In this document: piece by piece, positions 22,331 through 34,620 of the stretch
How positions within the stretch are numbered: the first letter of the stretch is position 1
Layout: every line of letters begins with the position of its first letter
Assembly: GCF_036669915.1 (NCBI RefSeq)
Contig: NC_089321.1
Span: forward strand, 10,619,414-10,683,413
Direction of reading: 5' to 3'
Source of the DNA: Pocillopora verrucosa
Taxonomy: Eukaryota > Cnidaria > Anthozoa > Scleractinia > Pocilloporidae
Length of the DNA stretch: 64,000 nt
Position numbers and translations under genes: made by a program
Notes under the pieces: generated by a model
What the model saw: the letters and a program-made list of their open reading frames with translations, nothing else
Databases searched by the model: none
What the model was told of the DNA's origin: nothing

Positions 22331-25300
22331 TTATGCAGGAGTTTCGTCCTTTTTTTTCCCTTGTGTTCCTGACCTATTATTCCCTTTCGGGCTTTGCTCG
22401 GCTTCAGAACTTATAAACATGATAACAAATGCACCCATAAGGAGAGCAAAGGAAGACAAAAAATGCCACAGGTCATGCCAATCGAAAAATCCAAAAATGA
22501 GACATTCTTCGTTTTGGTCACGAGAGTTTTCTGGCGACGATGTTTTGTTTGTGTTGGGTTTCCCTTGAAAAACAGCAAAAGCTACCACCAAAATGATAAG
22601 GGTGAAAAGGATAAAAAGCCCTTGGAGGATGTCCTCGGCATATGTTTCTGGGCAAACACACTCGCATTTACATTTGGAAAGCTTCTCCCAAAGCTTTGCT
22701 TTAGCTAAGATTGCGACAACGCTACAAGCAATGCAAGCAAACAGAAACACGTGAGCCAGATCGCTAAACAAATATTACATAAAAATCCCCCAGGGCATTA
22801 TCAAGCCACCCAAAAGGAATAAACCCGCATTAAATTTATCACCACAAATCTTTTTGTGGATATCTAATTTAAGAAAAGCCCAAAAAAACATCAAAAGCCA
22901 CCAAATGATCAGGAATGCGAAGAAAAAACCCTGCATTACTTTATTGAGCCCAGAATCGGAGTTAAATAGCACACCAAAGTAGTTAAAAGTAAAAAGAGGC
23001 ACAACGAAAAAAAGGAAGAAGTTAGAAGCGCCAACTGGGTGTTTCGCATTTCCAGAAGAAGGACAACGATTCTACTCAATGCCATTATACAACAACAGCA
23101 CAGTTAAACCAGCAATGATAAACATGAAGGCCGAATCGAACTGAAATGTGAACCTGCTTGGGCAGAAGTGATAAAGAGTAGAAAACAATCCCTCGAAGAC
23201 TAGTCCCCAGGAAAACGCATACCCAATAGAAAAACAGTACCTCTTTTTATTGCTGTTGCCTCCAGGGCGTCTCTACCGCTTTGGCAACGAACTTTCACCT
23301 TGGTTTCCAGTATCAGTACCCACACAACTAAGATTAGGCTGTGGACTATGTAAGTCAAGTTACTTAACATCAAGTTAAATGGAATATCATGATTTGCAAC
23401 TCTATAACAAAAGTCATTGTAGTAACAATTATCTCTGTCCCCTTCCTGAATCATCGTATCCCAGTTTGCAAACACGAACTGAAAAGCGCCTACCATAAGC
23501 ACATTACCCACAATACCTGTGATATAGGAGAAGGTCTTTGGACCAAAGGAAAACCAGTGATAACTGATAACCTTTAACATTTCAACAAAAAAACCACGAC
23601 ATGTTAAATCAGCATTATTATTGAACTGATCACCTTCACCAGGCTTTACCTGGGTGAGAGACTCTTCGAAGAGAAAACACGCAATGACAGACACTAATAT
23701 ACCAACCAGAAATAATACAAAAAATAGGGCACAAATGGGCGCGGCATAATTATAATCAAACGACCTTGTCAGCCTTAATTTGACACTTTTTGACTCACTA
23801 AGTTTGACGTCACTTGATGGGTTCTTCAGACCAATTCCAATGAACCATTTGGGGACGGAATCGGTTAAAGGGGGAATGGAAACTCTGGATAAAGTTATTC
23901 GTCCTTTTGTTGCAAAGGAAAGTCGAAGAGATTCCTTCTTGTAATCTATTCTCTCTAGGTCTTTCTGGACGTCGACCTCTTTACAGTTCTGCGATACCTT
24001 TAAATAGGCAGCAACTTTTGATTCGGACGTGGCAGTGATGTCCAATTGTTTATCAGAGATTCCTTGAGGTGGAATGAACTGGAACACGCACACCTCATCT
24101 CCCTGGACATTGACTGTCTGTGGTTTATCAAGCGCAATTTCTGATGCACCTTCGGTTATTTGCACTGTGAAAGAAAGTCCAATGCCTTTTCCCACCACGG
24201 ATAACAACTTCTCTCCTGTGTTTTGATTGTTGGTAAAACCGGTTGGACAAATGCTTAAAGTGTTCCAAACTGATGTTTGCTCTGAAACGTCCACATGACC
24301 AAGTAGAGACGACTCACCTTGCTGGTACAGGGAAAGTTGCAAGAAACCTAAAAATAAAAGGGATAATCTAGCGCATAAATACATCAATAACTATCAAAAC
24401 AGATGATAATAATATCTCATAAGAGCCTACTAATGTGGGATTACTGTTCACTCTAATAGCTCGCTTGCCTGCTGGTCTCTGAATCGAGCTGGGCTTCTTG
24501 CTGCAGACACTGTGTTCTAATTTTAGATTCAAGAGAGACATTCAGCTCACAAATTTCTCCAAATCTCTCTAAATTGTAAGGAATGTTAGGGAAGGTCACA
24601 GACCCATGTTCTCCTAATAAAATCAAACCAGCAAACGACGAATGTATCTTCACAGGATAACTGCTTCTTAGATCATTGTAGAAAAGGAAGTCTGAAAATG
24701 CTGAGGCTTCTTCTTCTGAGCGCTATTATCAGTACAAATGTTTTACTTTTCATAAATCACACCCAAGTTCCACATATCAGAGCAAAAATCTATTCTTATT
24801 TCTCCATGCCCTTTAATTTTTATAGTATCTTTTAACATGGTTCAGATTTGGAGACTTCATTTCTACTTCCTACTTTAACCAGCCGTGACTAATCCTACGT
24901 GCACAGACTAGGAATAAAAGGAACTAATAGAAAGAAAAAAGTTGTTTAGACAATCAGACTCATGAGCAGGTCACTTGACAGGAGAGTACTGACCCTTATT
25001 GAGCTGGTAGGTCGCCGCAGGCTGTGAAATAAAAAAAAAAAAAAAAAGTAGTCTGCATACTTAAGATCACTCAACAAGATCAAATCAGACCTTGAAACCG
25101 ATTGAGCGACACGCGTCATTTCCAAGTAGCGACTGATCTCTCTGACTATCGGAATCTGAAAGATATTTGAATACGCAATACGGGTGCACAGGCTGGATAA
25201 AGCTAAATAAATAACATCTGAATAATAACATCGCAGTCAGAAGCGAATTAGTTAAACAAAACTAAGTACAAGAATGGCAGGAGCTAGGCTGATGTGTTTC

Positions 25301-25961
25301 AAGTTTCTTGTAGGAACGCTAGTTTCACTTTTGCTCTTACAAGGACAGAGTATCCTGAAATTGCTAGAAGTTTAAAGGTGGCATTTTGTTCATTGGTGGA
25401 ATACCACAACAATAATGTTCTGGTTTAACCGTAATTTTCGGAAATAAAGATCCTTTGTAAGAAGCGACCACCCGAAGAATGCATGAGTGGCACTGGATTC
25501 AGTAAAAGTTTTAATTGTACGTCTCGAAAGAAGGAACCCTGATCGGTGCAAACAGCGAATTGCTTCAGGAAAAGCTGCAAAGTCCTGAATTGATAATAGT
25601 TATCCCTTTCGGAATTTTCAAAAGCACTTTCGGATTACTAAAGAATAATCAAGAAATTAACGACAAAACTTCGCTCTCTAAGAAGTCGGTAAGACCACTC
25701 TATCAAACTGGTTATGCCCTCACCTTTTTCGTTGTCATTCCTTTTAGGTTTCATGCGTAAAAAGCTCCCAGGTTTATCTAACTTCAAAACGCAAGATAGC
25801 TGCAGATAGCTGTTGTTGGATAGTGTGCCAGTGATCTCTATCACCATCGTCTGGACATTTGAAACGTTCATACCGGACGAACATATTGCCTGAAGATGCC
25901 CAAATGCTGAGGGGCACCACGCGAGTAGAAGTAGGAATGAATGTAAAAGGATTGAAAACAT
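22331..25961 (-). pseudogene. SIDT-like: SIDT locus B: broken SID-1/SIDT-family gene
   Basis: Exon 1 (25724-25961), exon 2 (24551-24613 or -24610) and the first two fifths of exon 3 (from 24357) are intact and very close to locus D. Exon 3 is then broken three times: a one-base loss near 23245-23250 (after the residues ALEATAIK), a TAG at 23072-23074 where paralogs have Gln in the IEQNR motif, and a TAA at 22775-22777 in the FMYYLFS-like segment. The conserved CYYNDFCYR and HDLWH motifs are still readable in the separate pieces, so decay is recent. Translation would stop before the SxxxH/D metal site. It could still give a secreted or single-TM ectodomain product, but a pseudogene is the simplest reading. 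Confidence 0.85.
25724..25961 (-). CDS. SIDT-like: Exon 1 of SIDT locus B (signal peptide exon)
   Basis: ATG at 25961, signal peptide MFSILLHSFLLLLAWCPSAF, then GHLQAICSSGMNVSNVQ and the LDKPGSFLRM strand. Donor G|gtgagg at 25724/25723. Intact although the downstream exon is broken. Confidence 0.75.
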
Positions 25962-26544
25962 CCTAAAAAGCAAGGCTTGTGTTGCTTTATTTAGACAGCG
26001 CCCTATCTTGTTGGGCGTGCTGCGTGAATATCCAGGGTCAAGCTACTCATGCTTTTTTTTGTGGCTAAATCTATCCAAAGTTAGATAAATCCTATTTGGC
26101 CTCGGAGAAAAGTACAAGCTCTGATCCAGAAAATAGCGCAAGCTTATAAGTAATATGACATCAAATCTGCGAGTTTTCCTCTAATTAATCGTGCTTGGAA
26201 GAATATTTAGAGTTTGAATTCAACACCAACGGGATCTTAAGGGAAACGTATGCTCTAGAAACCATTTATCAATTCATCCATGTACAAGAGCATATGAACT
26301 TATTTACCCTGCCGCATTTCGAGTTTCTAAAGAGTAACCCAACTGTGACTGATCAGTCTCGACTTCTTTCTTCTATAGGCGGTCCTTTTGGACAATTCAA
26401 GGCCACTCAAAGAGACATTCTTAACTCAAATAAACACATTTTACGATAATCAGAAAACAATTGAAAAATACAATGACTTGGAAAAAATTTTGCGCTGCAT
26501 TTTAACCATAACCTAATCTTAAGCATGCACCTCCGTACAAAACA
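25962..26544. repeat. 5' flank of SIDT locus B
   Basis: Contains the upstream block shared by SIDT loci ('gttgctttatttagacagcg', 'gggatcttaagggaaacgta'). The 84-codon open frame at 26195-26449 lies in this duplicated flank and is not preserved in the copies at 18050 or 52800, so it is not called. A promoter is expected here but no TATA box was chosen. Confidence 0.45.
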
Positions 26545-26775
26545 TATGGACAATTTGGGACACTGTTGTCCAATTTTTGACATTAGTGTCTGATTTTAAA
26601 CAGTGGTATCCGATTTTGGACACTAGTGTCCGAATTTAGACACTACTGACCAATTTTAGACACTAGTGTCCGATTTTAAACATTAGAGTCCGACACCAGA
26701 GTCTGATTTAAGGCACTAGAGTCCGATTCTAGACACCAGTCTCCCATCTGAAGGTTTGTGTCCGACTTTAGACAC
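26545..26775. repeat. Minisatellite relic, reverse orientation
   Basis: Degenerate units of 'gacactagtgtccgatttta', the reverse complement of the 27-bp unit core. Confidence 0.75.
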
Positions 26776-26949
26776 TTTAGGTGGCTGATAATGTGAAATT
26801 TTTATTTGCAGGGCTTTGATATGAAAACTGACTGTCAATGAAGAGTGCTCTCCTGGCAATTGCACAATTCTGAATTTCTCTGAAAGACCAGTAAATAGCG
26901 CGAATACATCTTTATTTCTGGCGTAGAGGCTCATCATTGAGCGCATTTA

Positions 26950-27190
26950 AACCAAAACGATTTGCAATCTCAACAGCCAACGAAAACATAGCAAACTATT
27001 ACCTGAGTCAATAAGTGCCTGGAGGAATAACAAGCAAACAGTTTCAAGCGCGGGAAAACGCAGGCGACCAAGTCTCGATTGGGTTTTAGTTTTGCATCTG
27101 ATTGGATGTTGATGAGGTGGCGGACGTTTTCTGAGCCAGTCATAAAGCGACCATCTCGGATCAATTCGACACTCGGGTACAAATAGTTCT
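26950..27190. repeat. CCAAT-rich dispersed module, copy
   Basis: Reads 'caatctcaacagccaac', 'gcgcgggaaaacgca' and 'gattgggttttagttttgca'. This diverged subtype is shared with 34328-34620, 52160-52440 and 63060-63340. Confidence 0.55.
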
Positions 27191-27639
27191 CGGCTACCAA
27201 TCATTTAGCAGATGTGTTATTTATCACTCACCCTCAACTTACTTCTGCATGAGCATACAATCCAACGCACTGTTTATTATTATACTTCTTCGTAAATTCA
27301 GTAAATGCGAAAGTACCGATTAACTGACATAATACTCTAATTAACTTGTATCCTTGTATTGTAACAGAGGCTATAACTTCTAGGACGATTATCCCTTACT
27401 TTCTATTGGTGGCCAATATTGGTCAATATAATAATGCCGATAAAGATTACTTAGGTTGCAAATGCAAGCTGGTTATACTTCTGGCTGAAGTTATTACCAA
27501 TTAAGTAGGTGATTAATAGAACTTGGCTCAGTAGGTTTTAAGAACACCCAGATGCTAGTTTGAAAAGCAAGTTATTTACAATGTACATTTAACCCACGTC
27601 TGGTCATAATCTCTCTCTTGATTATTATGCTTATGCAAA

Positions 27640-28095
27640 AAATTAACAAAGATCGTACCAATCGAAAAATCCCAGAAAAGCACATTCTTCGTTTTGGTCA
27701 CGGGAGTTTTCTGGCATCAAAGATTTGTTTGTGGTGGGCAGCGATATGAAAACGCCAAAAGCTTCTACCAAAACGATGAAATTGAAGGAGATGAAAAGTC
27801 TTTGATAAATGTCCGTGGCCGTTGGGAACTTGCGCCTGCATTCACAGCAACAGCACAGCTTTCTCCAGGGCCTAAGTTTAGCGAGGACAACAATGATGCA
27901 GGTATACAGAAACACCTGTGGCAGATCGGTGAACAAAAAACACAAAAAGATCCCCAAGGGTACTACCAGGCCACCCAAAATGAATAAAAACACAGTACAT
28001 GCATTTCGGCATACTCCTTCGGGGATAATTTTTATTTAACTTATAAAAAGCCCAATAAACCATCAAAAGCCACCAAATGAAAAGGAACGCGAAAG
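27640..28095 (-). pseudogene. SIDT 3' fragment (F-type)
   Basis: Similar to the C-terminal part of locus F (35850-36360): GGLVVPLGIFLCFLFTDLPQ, the Cys-rich KLCCCCECRR segment and PENSRDQNEECAFLGFFDW. The HDLWH motif is degraded to YDLC plus stop, and the frame is broken near 27990. The upstream end fuses to CCAAT-module sequence at 'tttttctgagccaatcatag', the same junction type as in the fragment at 53.5-54.1 kb. Confidence 0.8.
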
Positions 28096-29556
28096 TAGTA
28101 GTTTTTCTGAGCCAATCATAGAGCGAATAAAAAACAGAGCTATGGCAAGATCTCAGAGTACTTTCGACACTCAGGTGGAAATAATTCTACCAATCAAGTA
28201 CCAGTATCACTCTCTGTTCCCTTCTCCACGAATAACCAATCCCACGCACAGCTCATTCCAGAATCTTTTATTTTACTTCTTCTAAACTTTACTTAAAGCG
28301 AAAGTATCGTTAAACTGACATAATACTACATTAAACTAAGATAATATTACAATAACCTTGTATCCTAGTATTACATGTATACCCAAGATGAGAACTTCTA
28401 GGAAGGTTGTGTTCCACTTTCTGTTGGTGGCCAATATTTTAGGAAAGGTCTTCTTTAAAAAAGACTACGACACTTCTTGATTGCGTTTTTTTTTTTCGTT
28501 TCTTAAATGGCCCTTTTCGTTGTCTTGATCAAAGATGTCGCTTGAAATAAATTGACTTGGTTGATCTAAAGTACATACGGAAATGGCAAATTCTTGCCTG
28601 TGAAAGATTGCCTCTAATTCTAAAAATTTTAAGATAAAAATCTAAAAAGTATACAAATACCTTCACTAACGTTCCAGGAAAAAATCATGACAATTACAAA
28701 TGGCCATTACAGCTTTGCATTAAAATCATTCCTTGATATAAGAATGCAAATACAGTATACTTCGTTTACAAATTCCAGCTGGTTATAATGCTAGCTAAGT
28801 TATTACATGGATCATTTAATCACATGATTAAGTTTTGGTTTCAATAAGTTATGAAAATAGCTAAATGTTAGCTTTAAAAGCAAGTTATTTACATTCAGAC
28901 TGCTTATAATTCTCTTGATTGAATTGATTATCCTGTTTTTAACAAGTTTGAGAGCAGAAAGAGACACCTCGCAATTCTCTAAAAAAGTTTCGGTTTTTCA
29001 AATATACTTAGAGTTTACGTTATCCCAATATCCCTCACTAACTATATTTCCCTCATTCTTCCATTTGAATTTTAACATGCCCTTCAACTTTATCATGCGT
29101 TCCTCCCATTAGCCCTCTTATCATTACCAAGGTATGCAGCCACATGTTAAGACTGAGCCTACAAAAGGTGCTAAAAGTAAACGCAGGGATTATATCTTTC
29201 TTGAAAGACCCTATGTTAAATCCCAGAAGTAAAGGAGCGTATCCCCCCCAGCCCCACCTTGCCCCGCTCCCATTTAAATCCCCAAGACATCTCCCTGTCT
29301 TTCAGAGCAGTTTTCAATTGCTTTCAAAAATCTAAAACCATGTAATCAGAACAATCAATGTGAAGAAAGATTGAAATTATCAATACCCAAAAGGAAGTCA
29401 GAGTAAAAGCGCAGGAGTTCGGGGGCGAACAAGTCACAATTGATTTTCGTTTTGCAATCACAGACCGAAGTAAAACAAAGACGATGCAGTCCCGGATCAC
29501 TTTTGACACTCATCTGAAAAATATTCTTATGTACGAGCATTAGCCACCGTACTCCC
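28096..29556. repeat. Duplicated downstream flank of SIDT locus D
   Basis: Partial CCAAT module (28100-28210), the shared 3' flank (28380-29100), a C-rich tract near 29245-29270 and another CCAAT module at 29335-29520 ending 14-50 bp from the stop codon of D. No other gene. Confidence 0.55.
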
Positions 29557-32500
29557 TTATCCTACTGGTGCAATACGATTACCATGTGTATTAGCCTCCT
29601 CGGCTTTAGAACTTATGAACATGATTACAAACGCACCCATAAGGAGAGCATAGGAAGACAAAAAATGCCACAAGTCATGCCAGTCGAAAAATCCAAAAAT
29701 GACACATTCTTCGTTTTGGTCACGAGAGTTTTCTGGCGACGATGTTTTGTTTGTAGTGGGTAGCTCTAAAAAAACGACTATAGCTGCCACCAAAATGATA
29801 AAGGTGAGAAGGATAAAAAGCCCTTGAAAAGTGCACTTGCAATTGCAAGCACACTTCTTCCGAGGCCTAGCTTTAGCTAAGATTGCGACGACGCTACAGG
29901 CAATGCAAGCAAGCAGAAACACTTGAGCCAGATCGCTAAACAAGTAATACATAAAAATCCCCCCGGGCACTATCAGGCCACCAAATAAGAATAAACATGC
30001 ATTACATTTATGACTACAAATCTTTCCGCAGATATCTAATTTAAGAAAAGCCCAAAAAAACATCATGAGCCACCAAATGATCAGGAATGCGAAGAAAAAA
30101 CCCTGCATTACTTTGTTGAGACTGTCGGAGTTAAATAGCATACCAAAGTAGTTGAAAATAAAAAGAGGCACGATGAAAAAAAGGAAGAAGTTAGAAGCGC
30201 CAACTGGGTGTTTCGCATTTCCAGAAGAGGAACAACGATTCTGCTCAATGCCATTATACAACAACAGCACAATTAAACCAGCTACGATAAACATGAAGGC
30301 CGAATCGAACTGAAATGTGAACCTGCTTGGGCAGAAGTGGTAAAGAGTAGAAAACAATCCCTCGAAGACTAGTCCCCAGGAAAACGCATACCCAATAGAA
30401 AAACAGTACCTCTTTTTCATTGCTTTTGCAATCTCCTCTTTTTCCCTTTCTACCCTTTCCATGAGGTTTTCGGGTATTGGAATAGCTACCCCGAAATAAT
30501 GAATGTTAGTTTCAGGACGTGACGGAATATGTTCTGGTAGCCTGGATCCCTGAAAATTGGCGGCTCTGCTTTTACAACGAAGATTCACCTTGGTTTCTAG
30601 TATAAGTACCCACACAACTAAGATTAGGCCGTGGACTATGTAAGTCAAGTTACTTATCATCAAGTTAAATGGAATATCATGATTTGCAACTCTATAACAA
30701 AAGTCGTTGTAGTAACAATTATCTCTGTCCCCTTCCTGAATCATCGTATACCAGTTTGCAAACACGAACTGAAAAGCACCTACCATAAGCACATTACCCA
30801 CAATTCCTGTGATATAGGAGAAGGTCTTTGGACCAAAGGAAAACCAGTGATAACTGATAACCTTTAACATTTCAACAAAAAAACCACAACATGTTAAATT
30901 AGAGGAAAACCAGTGAGATCTGAATACCTCCGGCTCTTCACAAACTAAATTAGCAATATTATTGATCTGATTACCTTCGCCAGGCTTTACCTGGGTGAGA
31001 GACTCTTCGAAGAGAAAATACGCAAAGATAGACACTAATATACCAACCACAAATGATACAAAAAATAGGACACAAATAGGCTCGGCATAATTATAATCGA
31101 ACGACCTTGTCAGCTTTAAAGTGACATTTTTTGACCCACTAAGTTTGACGTCACCTGATAAGTTCTTCAGACCAATTCCAATGAACCATCCGGAGACGGA
31201 ATCGGTCAGAGGGGGAATGGAAACTCTGGATAAAGTTATACGCCCTTGCTTTGCAAAGGAAAGTCGAAGAGATTCCTTCTTGTAATCTATGCTCTCTAGG
31301 TCTTCCTGGAGATCGACCTCTTTACAGTTCTGCGATACCTTCAAATAGGCAGCAACTTTTGATTCAGACGTAGCAGTGATGTCCAGTTGTTTATCAGAGA
31401 TTCCTTGAGGTGGAATGAACTGGAACATGCTCACCTCATCTCCTTGGACATCGACTGTGAGTGGTTGATCAAGCGCAATTTCTGATGCACCTTCGGCTAT
31501 TTGCACTGTGAAAGAAAGTCCAATGCCTTTTTCCACCACTGATAACAACTTCTCTCCTGTGTTTTGATTGCTGGTAAAACCGGTTGGACAAATGCTTATT
31601 GTGTTCCAAACTGATGTTGGCTCTGAAACGTCCACATGACCAAGTAGGGACGACTCACCTTGCTGGTACAGGGAAAGTTGCAAGAAACCTAAAATAAAGG
31701 GGATAATCTAGCACATGAATACATCAATAACTATCAAAACAGGTGATAATAAGATCTCATAAGAGCCTACTAATGTGGGGCTAATGTCCACTCCAATAGC
31801 TCGCTTGCCTGCTGGTCTCTGAATCGAGCTGGGCTTCTTGCTGCAGACACTGTGTTCTAATTTTAGATTCAAGAGAGACATTTAACTCACAAATTCCAAA
31901 TCTCTCTAAATTGTAAGGAATGTTAGGGAAGGTCACAGACTTATATTCTCCTAATAAAATCAAACCAGCAAATGACGAATGTATCTTCACAGGATAACTG
32001 CTTCTTAGATCATTGTAGAAAAGGAAGTCTGAAAATGCTAAGGCTTCTTCTGAGCACTATTATTAGTACAAATGTTTTACTTTTCATAAATCACAACCAA
32101 GTTCCACATATCAGAGCAAAAATCTATTCTTATTTCTCCATGCCCTTTAATTTTTATAGTATCTTTTAACATGGTTCAGATTTGGAGACTTCATTTCCAC
32201 TTCCTACTTTAACCAGCCGTGACTAATCCTAAGCGCACAGACTAGAAATAAAAAGAACTAATAGAAAGAAAAAAGTTGTTTAGACAATCAGACTCATGAG
32301 TGTATCACTTGATAGGAGAGTACTGACCCTTATCGAGCTGGTAGATCGCTGCAAAAAAAGCAGTCTGCATATTTAAGATCACTGAACAAGATCAAATAAG
32401 ACTTTTGAAACCGATTGAGCGAAACCCGTCATTTCCAAGTAGCGACTGATCTCTCTGACTATTGGAATCTGAAAGATATTTGAATACGCAATACGGGTGC

Positions 32501-33317
32501 ACAGGCTGGATAAATCTAAATAAATAACATCTGAAATATGTTGCGCAGTCAGAAGTGAATTAGTTTAACAAAACTAAGTACAAGAACGGCAGGAGCTAGG
32601 CTGATGTGTTTCAAGTTTCTTGTAGGAACGCTAGTTTTACTTTTGCTCTTACAAGGACAGTCTATCCTGAAATTGCTAGAAGTTTAAAGGTAGCATTTTG
32701 TTCATTAGTGGAATGCCACAACAATAATGCTCTGGTTTAACCGTAATTTTCGGAAATAAAGATCCCTCGTAAGAAGCGACCACCCGAAGAATGCATGAGT
32801 GGCACTGGATTCAGTAAAAGTTTTAATTGTACGTCTCGAAAGAAGGAACCCTTATCTGTGCAAACAGCGAATTGCTTCAGGAAAAGCTGCAAAATCCTGA
32901 ATTGATAATAGTTACCACTTTCGGAATTTTCAAAAGCACTTTCAGATTACTAAAGAATAATCAAGAAATAAATCAATATAGAAAGAGAGATTTCGTATCT
33001 TCATTAAACCAAACGTCGACAAAACTTCGCTCTCTAAGAAGTCGGTAAGACCACTCTATCAAACTGGTTATGCCCTCACCTTTTTCGTTGTCATTCCTTT
33101 TAGTTTTCATGCGTAAAAAGCTCCCAGGTTTATCTAACTTCAAAACGCAAGATAGCTGCAGGTAGCCGTTGTTGGATAGTGTGCCAGTGATCTCTATCAC
33201 CCCACTCTGAACATTTGAAACAGTCATGCCGGACGAACATGTTGCTAGAAGATGTCCACTGGCTGAGGGGCACCAAGCGAGTAGGAGTAGGAATGAATAT
33301 AAAAGGATTGAAAACAT
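29557..33317 (-). CDS. SIDT-like: SIDT locus D: intact SID-1/SIDT-family membrane protein
   Basis: Exons 33080-33317, 31891-31950 and 29557-31688 join in frame to 809 aa, close to human SIDT1/2. Donors are gtgagg and gtgagt, acceptors ttattag and ttttag. Order: signal peptide MFSILLYSFLLLLAWCPSAS, beta-rich ectodomain, RSFDYNYA before TM1, a cytosolic linker with two HWFS motifs 22 residues apart, TM2, extracellular CYYNDFCYR, then the membrane core. The CREST metal-site residues are all present: SxxxH in FSTLYHFCPSR, Asp in TFQFDSAF, HDLWH near the C-terminus. The tail is short and ends RIAPVG. Family knowledge suggests dsRNA or sterol/lipid transport at the cell surface or in endolysosomes; substrate is not deducible here. 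D and B are each other's closest copies in introns and flanks. The exon 2 start is ambiguous by one codon (ag/gag). Confidence 0.92.
33080..33317 (-). CDS. SIDT-like: Exon 1 of SIDT locus D (signal peptide exon)
   Basis: ATG at 33317. The preceding in-frame codons (ALLFR) belong to 5' UTR. It encodes the signal peptide and the GTLSNNGYLQLSCVLKLDKP strand region. Donor G|gtgagg at 33080/33079. Confidence 0.88.
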
Positions 33318-33644
33318 CCTGAAAAGCAAGGCTTCCGTTGCTTTATTTAGACAGCACCTTATCTTCTTGGTTGTGCTGCGTGCAAACAAGAGACCTGACG
33401 AGTGTTTTTATGCCCTATTGATTCTCAACACGACACTTTGGAAAGACAAAAGCCTAGTAATAATAGGTTGCTGTCTCGTTTTAAATGATTTATTTGATGA
33501 ATATTCAGGGTCAAGGTACTCATGCTTTTCGTTGTGGCTGAATTCGCGCAAAGTTAGAAAAATCTTATTTAGCCTCGGGGAAGCCAAAAGTTCAAGCTCA
33601 GATTCCAGAAAATAGCTCTAGCAAAAATAAATTTCTTGCAGACT

Positions 33645-33985
33645 TTGCCAAGCAATCTAATTTAACATTTATCTCTTTCCCCTTCTTGAATCATCGTATC
33701 CCAGCTTGTGTACACGATCAAATAAGCAACTACCATAAGCGCAGCACCCACAATACATGTGATGTGGAGATAGCTCTTTGGACCGAAGGAAAACCAGCGA
33801 TATCTGATTACCTCCCACATTTCACAAACTAAATTAGCATAATTATTGACCTGATCATCAGGCTTTACCTGGGTGAGAGACTCTTTGAAGAGAAAATACG
33901 CAAAGATAGTCACTCCTATACCAACCAGAAATGATACAAAAAATAGGCGTGGCATAACTATAATCGAACGACCTTGTCAGCTTTG
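33645..33985 (-). pseudogene. SIDT exon-3 internal fragment (TM1-TM2)
   Basis: Minus frame 33662-33955 reads FFVSFLVGIGVTIFAYFLFK, then the linker (ESLTQVKPDDQVNNYANLVC) and a TM2-like segment through DTMIQEGERDKC. It corresponds to about 100 residues around TM1-TM2 of the intact paralogs. It has no exon boundaries and sits just upstream of exon 1 of D, with upstream-flank sequence on both sides. A leftover of unequal exchange. Confidence 0.8.
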
Positions 33986-33999
33986 TTATAATAGGTTGC

Positions 34000-34620
34000 G
34001 GTCTTGTTTTAAATAATTTATTTGATGAATACTCAGGATCAAGCTACTCATGCTTTTTGTTGCGGCTGAATCCACCTAAAGTTAGAAAAATCCTATTTAA
34101 CCTCAGAGAAAGCCAGAAGTACAACCTCTTGCTCAAGCTCAAGACTTGCGTTGCTTTATTTAGATAGCGCCCTATCTTGTTGGCTTTCCATGCCGTAATA
34201 ATTCTCAACATGACACTTTGGACAGACAAAAGCCTAGTTATAACAGGTTGCCGTCTCGCTTTAAATAATTTATTCGATGAATACATCTTTATTTCTGGCG
34301 TGGGGGCTCATCATAGAGCGCGTTTCTACCAAAACAATTTGCAATCTCAGAAGCCAACGAAAACACATCAAAATATTACTAGAGTCAATAAGTGCCGAGT
34401 AATGAGTAATAACAAGAAAACAGTTGGGGCGCGGGAAAACGCGGTGACCAAGTCTCGACTGGGTTTCAGTTTTGCACCTGATTGGTTGTTGATGGGGTGG
34501 CGGAACTTTTTTGAGTCATAAAGCGAAGAAAAACAAAACCATGACCATCCCAGATCACTTCGACACTCGGGTACAAATAGTTCTCGGCCACCGATCATTT
34601 AGCAGATGTGTTATTTATCA
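34000..34620. repeat. SIDT upstream flank plus CCAAT module
   Basis: Duplicated block nearly identical to 51850-52440 and 62730-63330: 'aaatcctatttaacctc', 'tgacactttggacagac', then the CCAAT-type module from 34328. No conserved protein. Confidence 0.6.

Noticed and set aside
30631..30867. Plus-strand frame repeated in many SIDT loci (also 5423, 23389, 36972, 48185)
   Set aside because: It is the exact antisense of the conserved CYYNDFCYR-TM segment; its conservation follows from the sense strand.
31800..31830. GC-AG intron donor 'ag|gcaagc' at the end of a longer exon 2
   Set aside because: It would leave phase 2 before an exon 3 that needs phase 1. The gtgagt/gtgagc donor earlier in the frame is canonical and restores phase in B, D and H.
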